In this document: in pieces, positions 16,654 to 24,179 of the stretch
Position numbering within the stretch: the first letter of the stretch is position 1
Layout: every line of letters begins with the position of its first letter
Assembly (NCBI RefSeq): GCF_900109055.1
Contig: NZ_FOIV01000002.1
Span: 744,001-808,000, forward strand
Reading direction: 5' to 3'
Source of the DNA: Prevotella sp. khp7
Lineage (GTDB): Bacteria; Bacteroidota; Bacteroidia; Bacteroidales; Bacteroidaceae
DNA: 64,000 bases
Notes under the pieces: model-generated
Database searches by the model: none
Seen by the model: the letters and a program-made list of their open reading frames with translations, nothing else
What the model was told of the DNA's origin: nothing
Program-made: the position numbers and the translations under genes

Positions 16654-16695
16654 TGCAATTTAGTCTATTTTGTTCTGCAATTTAGTCTAAATTGC
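16654..16695. repeat. Doubled TGCAATTTAGTCT word and 19-base palindrome
   Basis: TGCAATTTAGTCT occurs at 16654-16666 and again at 16676-16688 (22-base period, two helical turns). The second copy is part of a palindrome with arms GCAATTTAG and CTAAATTGC around one base (16677-16695). The layout resembles a protein-binding operator rather than a terminator, because no T-tract follows. Confidence 0.6.
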
Positions 16696-16796
16696 TTTGC
16701 ATGATAATATAGATTACAATCAGCGGGATTATTCTTGTCATAACCCACGCCTATCTTTGTCGGCAGAAAGCCTTATCTTTGCCAGTATGAGAGCCG

Positions 16797-17489
16797 CTAT
16801 TCCATCAGTTCGGCGAAAAGCTCTTTCATACCTTCAGAGGCACCCTTCTGAATCTGATGAACACGGGTACCGGCATTGATGGGGTTGGGGTCGATGAGAT
16901 AGATGGGCACATCGGGGCGGGCGTAATGCAGCAGACCGGCGGCGGGATAGACCACTAGCGAGGTGCCGATGATAATCAGAATGTCGGCCTCTTGAACTTC
17001 CTCGGCGGCAAGGGTGATGTTGGGCACGGCTTCGCCGAAGAAGACGATGAAGGGGCGCAGTAGCGAACCGTCGCCAGCCTTCGTGCCGGGTACTATCTCA
17101 CAGTTGTCGGGGGTGAGCGTCTGCTGGTAGCGCGGGTCGTCGACATCGCGGCTAGAGCATACCTTCATGAGTTCGCCGTGTAGGTGGATGACTTTCGACG
17201 AACCGGCCATCTCGTGGAGGTTGTCGACGTTCTGAGTGACCACGGTGACGTTGTACTGCTCTTCAAGGCGGGCCACCAGTTTGTGCCCCTCGTTAGGTTT
17301 TACGCCCCAGCATTTCTTGCGGAGCATGTTATAGAAGTTGGTGACGAGCGTCGGGTCTGCCTCCCAGCCTTCGTGGGTGGCCACTTGCTGCACGGGATAG
17401 TTCTCCCAGAGACCATCGGCATCGCGGAAAGTCTTGAGCCCGCTTTCCACCGACATGCCAGCACCTGTAAGTACGACAATCTTTTTCAT
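16797..17489 (-). CDS. Sir2-family NAD-dependent protein deacylase (sirtuin), no zinc cysteines
   Basis: 230 residues. Sirtuins remove acyl groups from lysines using NAD. The NAD-binding GAGMSVESGLKTFRD, the TQNVDNLHE motif, and the catalytic His in HLHGEL are present, along with PFIVFFGEAVP and the ligand loop GTSLVVYPAAGL. The four zinc cysteines seen in CobB are not there: only two isolated Cys occur in that region (KVCSSRD and DNCEIV). The Tyr of the class III desuccinylase YxxR motif is kept (FYNMLR) but Leu stands at the Arg position. The start at 17489 follows a minus-strand TATTTTTG box at 17522-17515. Confidence 0.9.
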   Translation of the reverse strand: MKKIVVLTGAGMSVESGLKTFRDADGLWENYPVQQVATHEGWEADPTLVTNFYNMLRKKCWGVKPNEGHKLVARLEEQYNVTVVTQNVDNLHEMAGSSKVIHLHGELMKVCSSRDVDDPRYQQTLTPDNCEIVPGTKAGDGSLLRPFIVFFGEAVPNITLAAEEVQEADILIIIGTSLVVYPAAGLLHYARPDVPIYLIDPNPINAGTRVHQIQKGASEGMKELFAELME

Positions 17490-17514
17490 AAGCTGTGACG
17501 TTTGTTTTATGTTG

Positions 17515-17522
17515 CAAAAATA
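17515..17522 (-). promoter_or_regulatory. Possible -7 box (TATTTTTG) of the sirtuin gene
   Basis: The minus strand carries a consensus TAnnTTTG box 26 bases before the start at 17489. No convincing -33 element is visible. Confidence 0.4.
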
Positions 17523-17566
17523 AGAAAATAGCCTCAGACGGCGCAGGTTTTAACCGTTTTTTTATA

Positions 17567-17596
17567 TTAATCTGTGTTAATCTGTGCAATCTGTAA
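17567..17596. repeat. Three adjoining 10-base units (TTAATCTGTG type)
   Basis: TTAATCTGTG occurs at 17567-17576 and 17577-17586, followed by a degenerate third copy CAATCTGTAA at 17587-17596, directly upstream of the FKBP promoter box. Confidence 0.6.
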
Positions 17597-17607
17597 TTAA
17601 AAAGTAG

Positions 17608-17615
17608 TATCTTTG
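17608..17615 (+). promoter_or_regulatory. -7 box (TATCTTTG) of the FKBP cluster
   Basis: TATCTTTG lies 43 bases before the first FKBP start. The expected -33 site reads GTGC, a poor match, so an activator or weak basal activity is possible. Confidence 0.5.
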
Positions 17616-17657
17616 CGTCCGATTTTGAGAGTTACACATTATTAATATAAAGAAAGA

Positions 17658-18263
17658 ATGAACAAATTAAGTTATGCTTTGGGCTTGGGCATCGGACAGC
17701 AGCTGGCTCAGATGGGTGCTGATGACATCAGCGCAGAGGACTTCGCACAGGCCATCAAGGATGTGCTCGAGGGTAATGAGTTGAAGGTGAGCCACCGTGA
17801 AGCCCAGACCATTGTACAGGACTATTTCCAGAAGCAGGAGCAGAAGCTCCAGGCTGAGCGTGCTGAGAAAGGTAAGGCACATAAGGAGGCTGGTGAGAAA
17901 TATCTGGCCGAGAACAGTAAGAAGGATGGTGTCGTGACGCTGGCCAGCGGTCTGCAGTACCAGGTTCTGAAAGAGGGTAACGGCAAGAAGCCCAGCGCAA
18001 AGGATACCGTGAAGTGCCACTACGAGGGTACGCTGATCGACGGTACCGTATTCGACAGCAGCTATCAGCGCGGCGAGCCCGCTACATTCCCCTTGCAGCA
18101 GGTGATTGCCGGTTGGACCGAGGGACTGCAGCTGATGCAGGAGGGTGCCAAGTACCGCTTCTTCATCCCCTACCGTCTGGCTTATGGCGAGGGTGGCGCA
18201 GGTGCTTCTATTCCTCCGTTCGCAGCCCTGATCTTCGACGTTGAATTGATTCAGGTTGTGTAA
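17658..18263 (+). CDS. FKBP-type peptidyl-prolyl isomerase, cytoplasmic form
   Basis: 201 residues and no signal peptide. The N-terminal half is a FkpA/Mip-like dimerisation region (LSYALGLGIGQQLAQMG). The C-terminal FKBP domain starts near residue 95 with LASGLQYQVLKEG and has the active-site stretches FDSSYQRGEP, GWTEGLQLM and YRLAYGEGG. FKBPs speed cis-trans isomerisation of prolyl bonds during folding. It is the first of three consecutive FKBP genes, and the only one without an export signal. Confidence 0.93.
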   Translation: MNKLSYALGLGIGQQLAQMGADDISAEDFAQAIKDVLEGNELKVSHREAQTIVQDYFQKQEQKLQAERAEKGKAHKEAGEKYLAENSKKDGVVTLASGLQYQVLKEGNGKKPSAKDTVKCHYEGTLIDGTVFDSSYQRGEPATFPLQQVIAGWTEGLQLMQEGAKYRFFIPYRLAYGEGGAGASIPPFAALIFDVELIQVV

Positions 18264-18309
18264 AGGTAAAAGGGAAAAAGGTAAAAAATAAATATAAACA
18301 ATCACGAAA

Positions 18310-19188
18310 ATGAAAAAGATTACATTTGCTGCTGTTGCAGCTGTAGCTGCCATCATGATTTCTTCATGTGGCAATTCGACTCCCAGAGCGAGTCTGAAGA
18401 ATGAAGTAGACACCTTGAGCTATGCTATCGGTATGGCTCAGACTCAGGGTCTGAAGGAGTATCTCGTTGGTAGTCTCGACGTAGATACCACTTACATCGA
18501 TGAGTTTATCAAGGGTCTGAACGAGGGTGCCAATGCTGGTGACAACAAGAAGAAGGCTGCTTACTATGCAGGTATCCAGATTGGTCAGCAGATTGCTAAC
18601 CGTATGGTGAAGGGCATCAACCACGAGGTGTTCGGTGACGACTCTACCAAGACCATCTCTTTGAAGAACTTCATGGCTGGTTTTATCAGCGGTACAACAG
18701 GCAAGAAGGGCCTGATGACTGTTGATTCAGCTCAGATGGTGGCTCAGCGCCTGATTAGCAGCGTTAAGGCCAAGGAGCTTGAGAAGAGCTATGGTGCGAA
18801 CAAGGCTGCCGGTGAGAAGTTCCTGGCTGAGAACGCTAAGAAAGAGGGCGTGAAGGTTCTGCCCAGCGGCGTTCAGTACAAGGTTATCAAGGAGGGTACT
18901 GGTGCCATTCCTGCCGACACTTCTTTGGTGAAGGTTAACTACGAGGGCCGTCTGATTAATGACTCTATCTTCGACAGTTCTTACCAGCGCGGCGAGCCCA
19001 CCACATTCCGTGCCAACCAGGTTATCAAGGGTTGGACAGAGGCTCTCTGCCACATGCCTGCAGGTTCTGTTTGGGAGGTTTATATTCCTCAGGAACTGGC
19101 TTACGGTGAGCGTGAACAGAACATTATCAAGCCTTTCTCTGCACTGATCTTCAAGATTGAGTTGCTCGAGGTAAACGCTAAGAGATAA
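18310..19188 (+). CDS. FKBP-type peptidyl-prolyl isomerase lipoprotein
   Basis: 292 residues. A lipoprotein signal ends at the Cys of MISSCGN near residue 20. The Mip-like N-terminal domain (DTLSYAIGMAQTQGL) is followed by the FKBP domain (LPSGVQYKVIKEG, FDSSYQRGEP, GWTEALCHM). The final part reads AYGEREQNIIKPFSALIF, slightly altered from the usual YGxxGAG, so the pocket may differ. It is predicted to work in the periplasm, membrane-tethered. The stop codon overlaps the next start by one base (TAATG). Confidence 0.93.
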   Translation: MKKITFAAVAAVAAIMISSCGNSTPRASLKNEVDTLSYAIGMAQTQGLKEYLVGSLDVDTTYIDEFIKGLNEGANAGDNKKKAAYYAGIQIGQQIANRMVKGINHEVFGDDSTKTISLKNFMAGFISGTTGKKGLMTVDSAQMVAQRLISSVKAKELEKSYGANKAAGEKFLAENAKKEGVKVLPSGVQYKVIKEGTGAIPADTSLVKVNYEGRLINDSIFDSSYQRGEPTTFRANQVIKGWTEALCHMPAGSVWEVYIPQELAYGEREQNIIKPFSALIFKIELLEVNAKR

Positions 19189-20090
19189 TGAAGAAGACGA
19201 TATGCGTGGCACTCGCCCTTGTGGCGGGTGCTTCTTTGTTTACGGCTGAGGCCGCAAAGAAGAAGACCGTTCAGAAGCCTGTAGAGGAGAAGGTGCAGGC
19301 TGTTCAGCTCACAAGCAGTTCCGACTCAGTGAGCTATGCGGCAGGTATGACAATGACCAACGGACTGCTGAACTATCTGCTCCAGCAGAAGATGGACACA
19401 ACGATGATGGCCGATTTCGTGCGTGGCTTCATGGACGCCGTGAAGACTGCCGACGATCCTAGGATGAAGGCATACATGACCGGACAGAACATTGCCCAGC
19501 AGCTGAACGAGCGTATGCTGCCCAGTCTGAAGACGGAGTTCCAGGATTCGCCCGATTCCATCATGGCCGACGTGCTCTACCGCGGCTTTACCGACGCTAT
19601 GCTGAATGATACCACGATCTTCACCTTGCAGAAGGCCGAAGATTATTTCTCCGCCAGACAGAAGGCCGACAAGGCTGCTCGTGATGAGAAACTGTATGGC
19701 GCCAATCGTGAGGCTGGCATTAAGTTCTTGGAGGAGAATGCCAAGAATGACAGTGTGATCACCCTGCCCAGTGGCCTGCAATATAAGGTGCTGGTGAAAG
19801 GTTCTGGCGCTGTGCCTCAGTCTAGTGACAAGGTGAAAGTGCATTATGAGGGCCGCTTGATTGACGGCAAGGTGTTCGACAGCAGCTATCAGCGTGGTGA
19901 GCCTTCTGAGTTTACACCTACGCAGGTGATCAGAGGCTGGACAGAGGCGTTGACGATGATGCCTGTAGGTTCGAAGTGGCAGTTGTATATCCCCTATGAG
20001 CTGGCTTATGGCGAGCGTGGGGCTGGGGCTGATATCAAGCCTTACAGCATGCTGATTTTCGACGTAGAACTGTTGGAAATCGTGAAGTAA
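19188..20090 (+). CDS. FKBP-type peptidyl-prolyl isomerase, secreted
   Basis: 300 residues with a cleavable signal peptide (MKKTICVALALVAGASLFTAEA) followed by a Lys-rich linker. The N-terminal region repeats the SVSYAAGMTMTNGL theme of its neighbours. The FKBP domain has LPSGLQYKVLVKG, FDSSYQRGEP, GWTEALTMM and AYGERGAGADIKP. It is coupled to the previous gene by a one-base overlap and ends 5 bases before a terminator hairpin. It is probably a periplasmic folding helper. The three genes look like duplications adapted to different locations. Confidence 0.93.
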   Translation: MKKTICVALALVAGASLFTAEAAKKKTVQKPVEEKVQAVQLTSSSDSVSYAAGMTMTNGLLNYLLQQKMDTTMMADFVRGFMDAVKTADDPRMKAYMTGQNIAQQLNERMLPSLKTEFQDSPDSIMADVLYRGFTDAMLNDTTIFTLQKAEDYFSARQKADKAARDEKLYGANREAGIKFLEENAKNDSVITLPSGLQYKVLVKGSGAVPQSSDKVKVHYEGRLIDGKVFDSSYQRGEPSEFTPTQVIRGWTEALTMMPVGSKWQLYIPYELAYGERGAGADIKPYSMLIFDVELLEIVK

Positions 20091-20095
20091 AGAGC

Positions 20096-20127
20096 AAGTG
20101 TGTCACAAAAGTGACACACTTTTTTTA
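20096..20127 (+). terminator. Hairpin terminator after the FKBP cluster
   Basis: An 11-base perfect stem (20096-20106 with 20111-20121), an AAAA loop and a run of seven T. Confidence 0.92.
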
Positions 20128-20144
20128 AACTTTTCCTGATAAAA

Positions 20145-20176
20145 GTTGCATTATTCAATTAATTTGCTTACTTTTG
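20145..20176 (+). promoter_or_regulatory. Promoter of the Lrp / dipeptidase / cyclase operon
   Basis: GTTG at 20145-20148, 20 bases, then TACTTTTG at 20169-20176, about 31 bases before the regulator start. Confidence 0.7.
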
Positions 20177-20206
20177 CTGACAAATTGTAACTAAAAAGGA
20201 AAGGTG

Positions 20207-20683
20207 ATGGATAAAATTGATTTTCTTGACAAGAAGATACTGAGTATTCTTTCCAAGAATGCACGTATCCCGTTTAAGGATGTGGCTGCAGAGTGTAATG
20301 TCTCCCGTGCCGCCATTCATCAGCGTGTGCAGCATCTGATTGATGCTGATGTGATTACCGGTAGTGGATTCGACGTTAATCCCAAGAGCCTGGGCTATTC
20401 TACTTGTACCTATGTGGGTATCAACCTGGAAAAGGGTTCTATGTATAAAGACGTGGTAGAGTGTCTGCAGCATATCCCTGAGGTGGTAGAGTGCCACTTT
20501 ACCACAGGCCCGTACACCATGCTGGTGAAGCTCTATGCCCGTGACAACGAGCAGTTGATGGAGCTGTTGAACGGAAAACTGCAGGGCATACCTGGCGTTG
20601 TAGCTACTGAAACATTGATTTCTCTGGAACAGAGCCTAAAACGAGAGATTCCTATTGTCATTAACGAAGTTGGGCAGAAGTAA
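20207..20683 (+). CDS. Lrp/AsnC-family transcriptional regulator
   Basis: 158 residues from the ATG at 20207. A GTG one codon earlier is the alternative. A good ribosome-binding stretch (AAAAAGGAAAGG) precedes it. The N-terminal winged helix-turn-helix is clear (LDKKILSILSKNARIPFKDVAAECNVSRAAIHQRV). The C-terminal RAM/AsnC domain, which binds amino acids and drives octamer formation, contains VECHFTTGPYTMLVKLYARDN. Regulators of this type sense amino acids. It overlaps the peptidase fusion downstream by one base (TAATG), so its ligand may relate to peptide or glutamyl metabolism. Confidence 0.92.
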   Translation: MDKIDFLDKKILSILSKNARIPFKDVAAECNVSRAAIHQRVQHLIDADVITGSGFDVNPKSLGYSTCTYVGINLEKGSMYKDVVECLQHIPEVVECHFTTGPYTMLVKLYARDNEQLMELLNGKLQGIPGVVATETLISLEQSLKREIPIVINEVGQK

Positions 20684-22398
20684 TGAACAGATTTGACTTA
20701 CAGTCGCATCTGGATGATATCTATGCTCACTTTCCTGAAGCCGACCAGAAACCTGTCATAGGTATCACTGGTAATTATGAAGATCTGACCTGTAAATTAG
20801 GACAGGGCTACTACAAATCTGTAGTGGCTGCAGGTGGTGTGCCTGTTATCATTCCGCCTGTGGCTGATAAAGATGTAATCATCAACACCCTTGAGCATCT
20901 TGATGGTCTGATTCTGAGCGGTGGCGGCGATATCAACCCCTTGTGGGCTGGTGAGGAGCCTTCACCCAAACTTCATGGTGTTAATCAGGAGCGCGACCTG
21001 CCAGAGTTGCTGATAGCACAACTGGCCTATAATCGACAGATACCGATGCTGGGCATCTGTCGGGGCATCCAGACACTGGCAGTGGCTCTGGGCGGCAAGG
21101 TGGCTCAGGATATCGGAGATGTGGCAAAGGTGAAGCATTCGCAGGATGCCGACCGCTCTGAGCCTACGCATAGCATCAGTATTATAAGAGATTCTATACT
21201 TGACAGCATCTACAAGTCGTACGACAGGCCTCTTATGGTGAACAGTTTCCACCATCAGGCTGTGGTTGAGACGGGCGATAAGTTCCGTGTAGTGGCGCAG
21301 TCGGCTGATAATATCATCGAGGCGATAGAGAGTACGGAATATAAATCTATAGTAGGTGTCCAGTGGCATCCAGAGTGTCTGGAGGAGGGGCTGCCCCTGT
21401 TCCAGTGGCTGGTGGGCGAGGCTGCCTCGTTTAGACAGGCTCAGCGTGTGCATAACCGTGTGCTGACGCTCGACACCCACTGCGACACCCCGATGTTTTT
21501 CCCGTCAGGCATCCACTTCGACCAGCGCGACCCAAAGATATTGGTCGACCTGCATAAGATGACTGAGGGGCGTCAGGACGCAACGATCATGGTGGCCTAT
21601 CTGCCCCAGAACACTGAGAATCCTACGACATATGCTGACCGCATCTTCGACAAAATAGAGGATATTGTGGCGCAGAACCAGCAGTATATCGTGCTTGCCC
21701 GCACCCCTGACGACCTCTGGATGAACAAGCATCGGGGGAAGAAGAGCATCATGCTCGGTATTGAGAACGGCATAGCCATTGACAGTAAACTGGAGAACCT
21801 GCAGCACTTCAAGGACCGTGGCATTGTATATATGACCCTCTGCCATAATGGCGATAACGATATCTGCGATGCCGCGTCGAAAAGCAATAACACCCATGGT
21901 GGCGTGAGTGCCTTTGGCGAGCAGGTCATCAAGGAGATGAACCGTTTGGGTATCATGGTTGATTTGAGTCATGGTGGCGAGAAGAGCTTTTATGACGCCC
22001 TTGACATCAGCACCATGCCTATCGTGTGCAGTCACTCGAGCAGTCGTGCCCTCTGCGATCATCAGCGTAACCTGACGGATGACCAGATGCGTGCCTTAGC
22101 TAAGAATGGCGGTGTGGCTCAGACCACGATATACAACGGATTCCTGCGTAAAGACGGCGAGGCAACAATCTTGGATGTGATGGAACATCTTGAGCATGCC
22201 ATCGACGTGATGGGTATCGACCATGTGGGACTCGGTACTGATTTCGATGGCGATGGCGGCGTGAGAGGACTGGCCGATTCGTCGGAACTCATTAACTTTA
22301 CCCGTGCGCTGTTGGCTCGTCGCTTTAGCGAACAGGACATCCAGAAAATCTGGGGCGGCAACTTCCTGAGGGTCATGCAACAAGTTCAAATGAAATGA
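20683..22398 (+). CDS. Fusion of a PuuD-like class I glutamine amidotransferase domain and an M19 membrane-type dipeptidase
   Basis: 571 residues, two enzymes in one frame. Residues about 24-250 are a C26/PuuD gamma-glutamyl hydrolase: SGGGDINP, the nucleophile Cys at 126 in LGICRGIQT, and the WHPE triad end near 228. Residues about 257-571 are a renal-dipeptidase (M19) domain: DTHCDTP holds the HxD zinc pair, then IENGIAI with the bridging Glu, HNGDNDI, VDLSHGG, SHSSSRAL and GTDFDGDGG. Together they could cut a gamma-glutamyl bond and then a dipeptide bond. There is no signal peptide, so it is probably cytoplasmic. It overlaps the cyclase gene by 4 bases (ATGA). The natural substrate is not known to me. 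Confidence 0.87.
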   Translation: MNRFDLQSHLDDIYAHFPEADQKPVIGITGNYEDLTCKLGQGYYKSVVAAGGVPVIIPPVADKDVIINTLEHLDGLILSGGGDINPLWAGEEPSPKLHGVNQERDLPELLIAQLAYNRQIPMLGICRGIQTLAVALGGKVAQDIGDVAKVKHSQDADRSEPTHSISIIRDSILDSIYKSYDRPLMVNSFHHQAVVETGDKFRVVAQSADNIIEAIESTEYKSIVGVQWHPECLEEGLPLFQWLVGEAASFRQAQRVHNRVLTLDTHCDTPMFFPSGIHFDQRDPKILVDLHKMTEGRQDATIMVAYLPQNTENPTTYADRIFDKIEDIVAQNQQYIVLARTPDDLWMNKHRGKKSIMLGIENGIAIDSKLENLQHFKDRGIVYMTLCHNGDNDICDAASKSNNTHGGVSAFGEQVIKEMNRLGIMVDLSHGGEKSFYDALDISTMPIVCSHSSSRALCDHQRNLTDDQMRALAKNGGVAQTTIYNGFLRKDGEATILDVMEHLEHAIDVMGIDHVGLGTDFDGDGGVRGLADSSELINFTRALLARRFSEQDIQKIWGGNFLRVMQQVQMK

Positions 22399-23378
22399 AG
22401 AAAGGTGTATTTTTTGTTTTATCCATACTCCTGATGCTGAGCTGTGGAAACCTGCGTAAGCAGACTGCGGACGAGACGGCTGTGGCCCAGCCTGTAGGTC
22501 CTGCGTTCTGTGCAGACAGTGCCTACCAGTATTGTCAGGCTCAGTGTGATTTCGGCCCGCGAGTGATGAACAGTGTGGCTCACGACCAGTGTGAACAGTG
22601 GATTATTGCCAAGTTCAAAAGCTTTGGTATGGAGGTGATGGCGCAGAAGGCCGACCTGAAGGGTTATGATGGTACCATACTTCACAGCACCAACATCATT
22701 GCCAGCTATAAGCCAGAGTTGTCAGAACGTGTGCTGCTTTGTGCACATTGGGACAGCCGTCCCTGGGCTGATAACGACCCTGATGAGGCTAATCACAAGA
22801 AGCCGGTGATGGCAGCCAACGATGGTGCCTCTGGGGTGGCCGTAATGTTAGAGGTGGCGCGTCTGCTCTCAGCAGACACTCTAGGCATAGGTGTTGATTT
22901 TATTTGTTTCGACGCTGAAGACTGGGGTGTGCCTCAGTGGAGCGATGCAACAGACGATGGTAACTCGTGGGCACTGGGCGCTCAGTATTGGTCGGCTAAC
23001 CTGCATCGTAAAGGCTATAAGCCACGCTTTGGCATTCTGCTCGATATGGTAGGCGGACAAGGCGCTCAGTTCTATAAGGAAGGCATGTCGCTGCAGTATG
23101 CCAGCAACGTTGTAGATAAGGTTTGGCGTGCTGCTCAGGTAGTGGGCTTTGGTAGCCTGTTTCCCACTCAGACGGGTGGTTACATTACTGACGACCATAT
23201 TCCTGTGAATACCAAGGCAAAGATTCCGACAATTGACATTATTCCTTATTACCCCAACTGCGAGCAGAGCAGTTTCGGGCCTACGTGGCACACTGTCAAC
23301 GACGATATGGCGCATATTGACAAGAATACGCTTCAGGTCGTTGGTCAGACGATGATACAAGTGCTATATTCAGAATAA
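22395..23378 (+). CDS. Glutaminyl-peptide cyclotransferase (type II, M28 fold), lipoprotein
   Basis: 327 residues with a lipoprotein signal ending at C17 (ILLMLSC). The M28 fold zinc site is visible in CAHWDSRPWADND (His and Asp), CFDAEDWG (Glu-Asp) and WHTVNDDMAHID (His). The HWDSRPWADND form and the AANDGASGVAVMLE stretch match the animal-type glutaminyl cyclases described from Porphyromonas and Prevotella, which turn N-terminal Gln into pyroglutamate on exported proteins. An ordinary M28 aminopeptidase is the alternative. It overlaps the PuuD-M19 stop by 4 bases and ends in a strong terminator. Confidence 0.85.
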   Translation: MKKGVFFVLSILLMLSCGNLRKQTADETAVAQPVGPAFCADSAYQYCQAQCDFGPRVMNSVAHDQCEQWIIAKFKSFGMEVMAQKADLKGYDGTILHSTNIIASYKPELSERVLLCAHWDSRPWADNDPDEANHKKPVMAANDGASGVAVMLEVARLLSADTLGIGVDFICFDAEDWGVPQWSDATDDGNSWALGAQYWSANLHRKGYKPRFGILLDMVGGQGAQFYKEGMSLQYASNVVDKVWRAAQVVGFGSLFPTQTGGYITDDHIPVNTKAKIPTIDIIPYYPNCEQSSFGPTWHTVNDDMAHIDKNTLQVVGQTMIQVLYSE

Positions 23379-23410
23379 ATAATCCCCGTCAGCAGCGGGG
23401 ATTATTTATT
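23374..23410. terminator. Bidirectional hairpin terminator
   Basis: A perfect 15-base inverted repeat (23374-23388 with 23396-23410) around a 7-base loop. It overlaps the cyclase stop codon and serves the convergent DUF4294 gene too. Confidence 0.9.
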
Positions 23411-23420
23411 GGGTACGGGG

Positions 23421-24056
23421 TTATATCTGTCCTGCCTCAACCATGAGAACCACGCGCTCTGTGAGGCGGTCTACACCCTTAGGGTCGTATTCTTTTTTGA
23501 GCGAAGCACCGAACCCCCAGGCGAAGACTTGCCAGAACCCAGCACGGATAGGCCCCATGAAGGCACTGATCATATCGTAAGACGACGAGTGGCACTCCCT
23601 GTCTATTAGCTTGATGAGCAGCTTACCTTGCGAGTAAGTCAGCTTCTTCATCTGAGGCTTGTAAGTACGGAAGATGTCATCCTCTACACGCTTGATGTGC
23701 TCCTCCTTCGATTTCTGGTCAGGCAGTGTCTCGAGATATTCCGTGGTCTCGATCAGCATCTGGCGTGCCTGCTTGGCAATGGGCAGCACCTTCTTCACGT
23801 TCTTTACCAGACGCATGTACGAGTCGGCTTGCTTCCTGTTCTTGAAGGTGAGCTGGGGGTAAACATACACATTATTCATTTCCATATACTGTATGCTGTC
23901 GCCCTCGTGAAGCACCTTACCCACTTTGACAGTAGGTACGAAAGTGGGAGAGTCCATCTCAGCCAATACCTCCTCAGCTGTCATCCGCTTGTCTTGGGCA
24001 GAGGCAGTGAAGAGTGAATAGTGAAGGGTGAACAGAATGATCACCATTCGCATCAT
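23421..24056 (-). CDS. DUF4294-family exported protein
   Basis: About 211 residues from the ATG at 24056 (a second ATG at 24053 is equally placed). MMRMVIILFTLHYSLFTASAQ is a signal peptide. Longer in-frame starts at 24086 and 24125 fall on or above the promoter at 24126-24095. The body matches the Bacteroidota DUF4294 pattern: a GDSIQYMEMNNVYVYP strand, a long helix with VKKVLPIAKQARQML, then LTYSQGKLLIKLIDRE and a C-terminal WQVFAWGFGASLKKEYDP. The function of the family is not known. It is predicted to be periplasmic or cell-surface. Confidence 0.82.
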   Translation of the reverse strand: MMRMVIILFTLHYSLFTASAQDKRMTAEEVLAEMDSPTFVPTVKVGKVLHEGDSIQYMEMNNVYVYPQLTFKNRKQADSYMRLVKNVKKVLPIAKQARQMLIETTEYLETLPDQKSKEEHIKRVEDDIFRTYKPQMKKLTYSQGKLLIKLIDRECHSSSYDMISAFMGPIRAGFWQVFAWGFGASLKKEYDPKGVDRLTERVVLMVEAGQI

Positions 24057-24094
24057 CCATGGGGTATATGGCTGCAGATTCGTCATTTCAGCTG

Positions 24095-24126
24095 CAAAAG
24101 TAAGCAGTATCTCTGAGAAATCCAAA
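24095..24126 (-). promoter_or_regulatory. Promoter of the DUF4294 gene
   Basis: Minus strand TTTG at 24126-24123, 20 bases, TACTTTTG at 24102-24095. Full consensus, and it fixes the start at 24056 or 24053. Confidence 0.78.
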
Positions 24127-24132
24127 TATTTC

Positions 24133-24164
24133 TTTGGGATTTACGCAGATTTATCATATCTTTG
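24133..24164 (+). promoter_or_regulatory. Promoter of the helix-hairpin-helix protein
   Basis: TTTG at 24133-24136, 20 bases, TATCTTTG at 24157-24164. Back to back with the divergent promoter. The two -33 boxes are 6 bases apart. Confidence 0.8.
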
Positions 24165-24179
24165 CGCCGCTAAACAATT

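Larger units (their letters stand above)
16396..16796. other. 401-base gap: terminator, paired repeats, no gene
   Basis: The gap between ispG and the convergent sirtuin holds a hairpin terminator at 16442-16487, an AT-rich stretch with a palindrome at 16636-16648, a doubled 13-base word at 16654-16688 with a 19-base palindrome at 16677-16695, and two TATCTTTG boxes (16752-16759 and 16774-16781) pointing toward the sirtuin end. A short frame from 16787 is antisense to the sirtuin and is not credible as a gene. Confidence 0.6.

Noticed and set aside
16787..16879. Small frame after two TATCTTTG boxes
   Set aside because: Only 30 codons, mostly antisense to the sirtuin C-terminus. The promoter-like boxes lack -33 partners.
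17667..18413. Minus-strand frame of about 250 codons
   Set aside because: Antisense to the first FKBP gene and the next leader. Low-complexity Leu-rich translation, no promoter.
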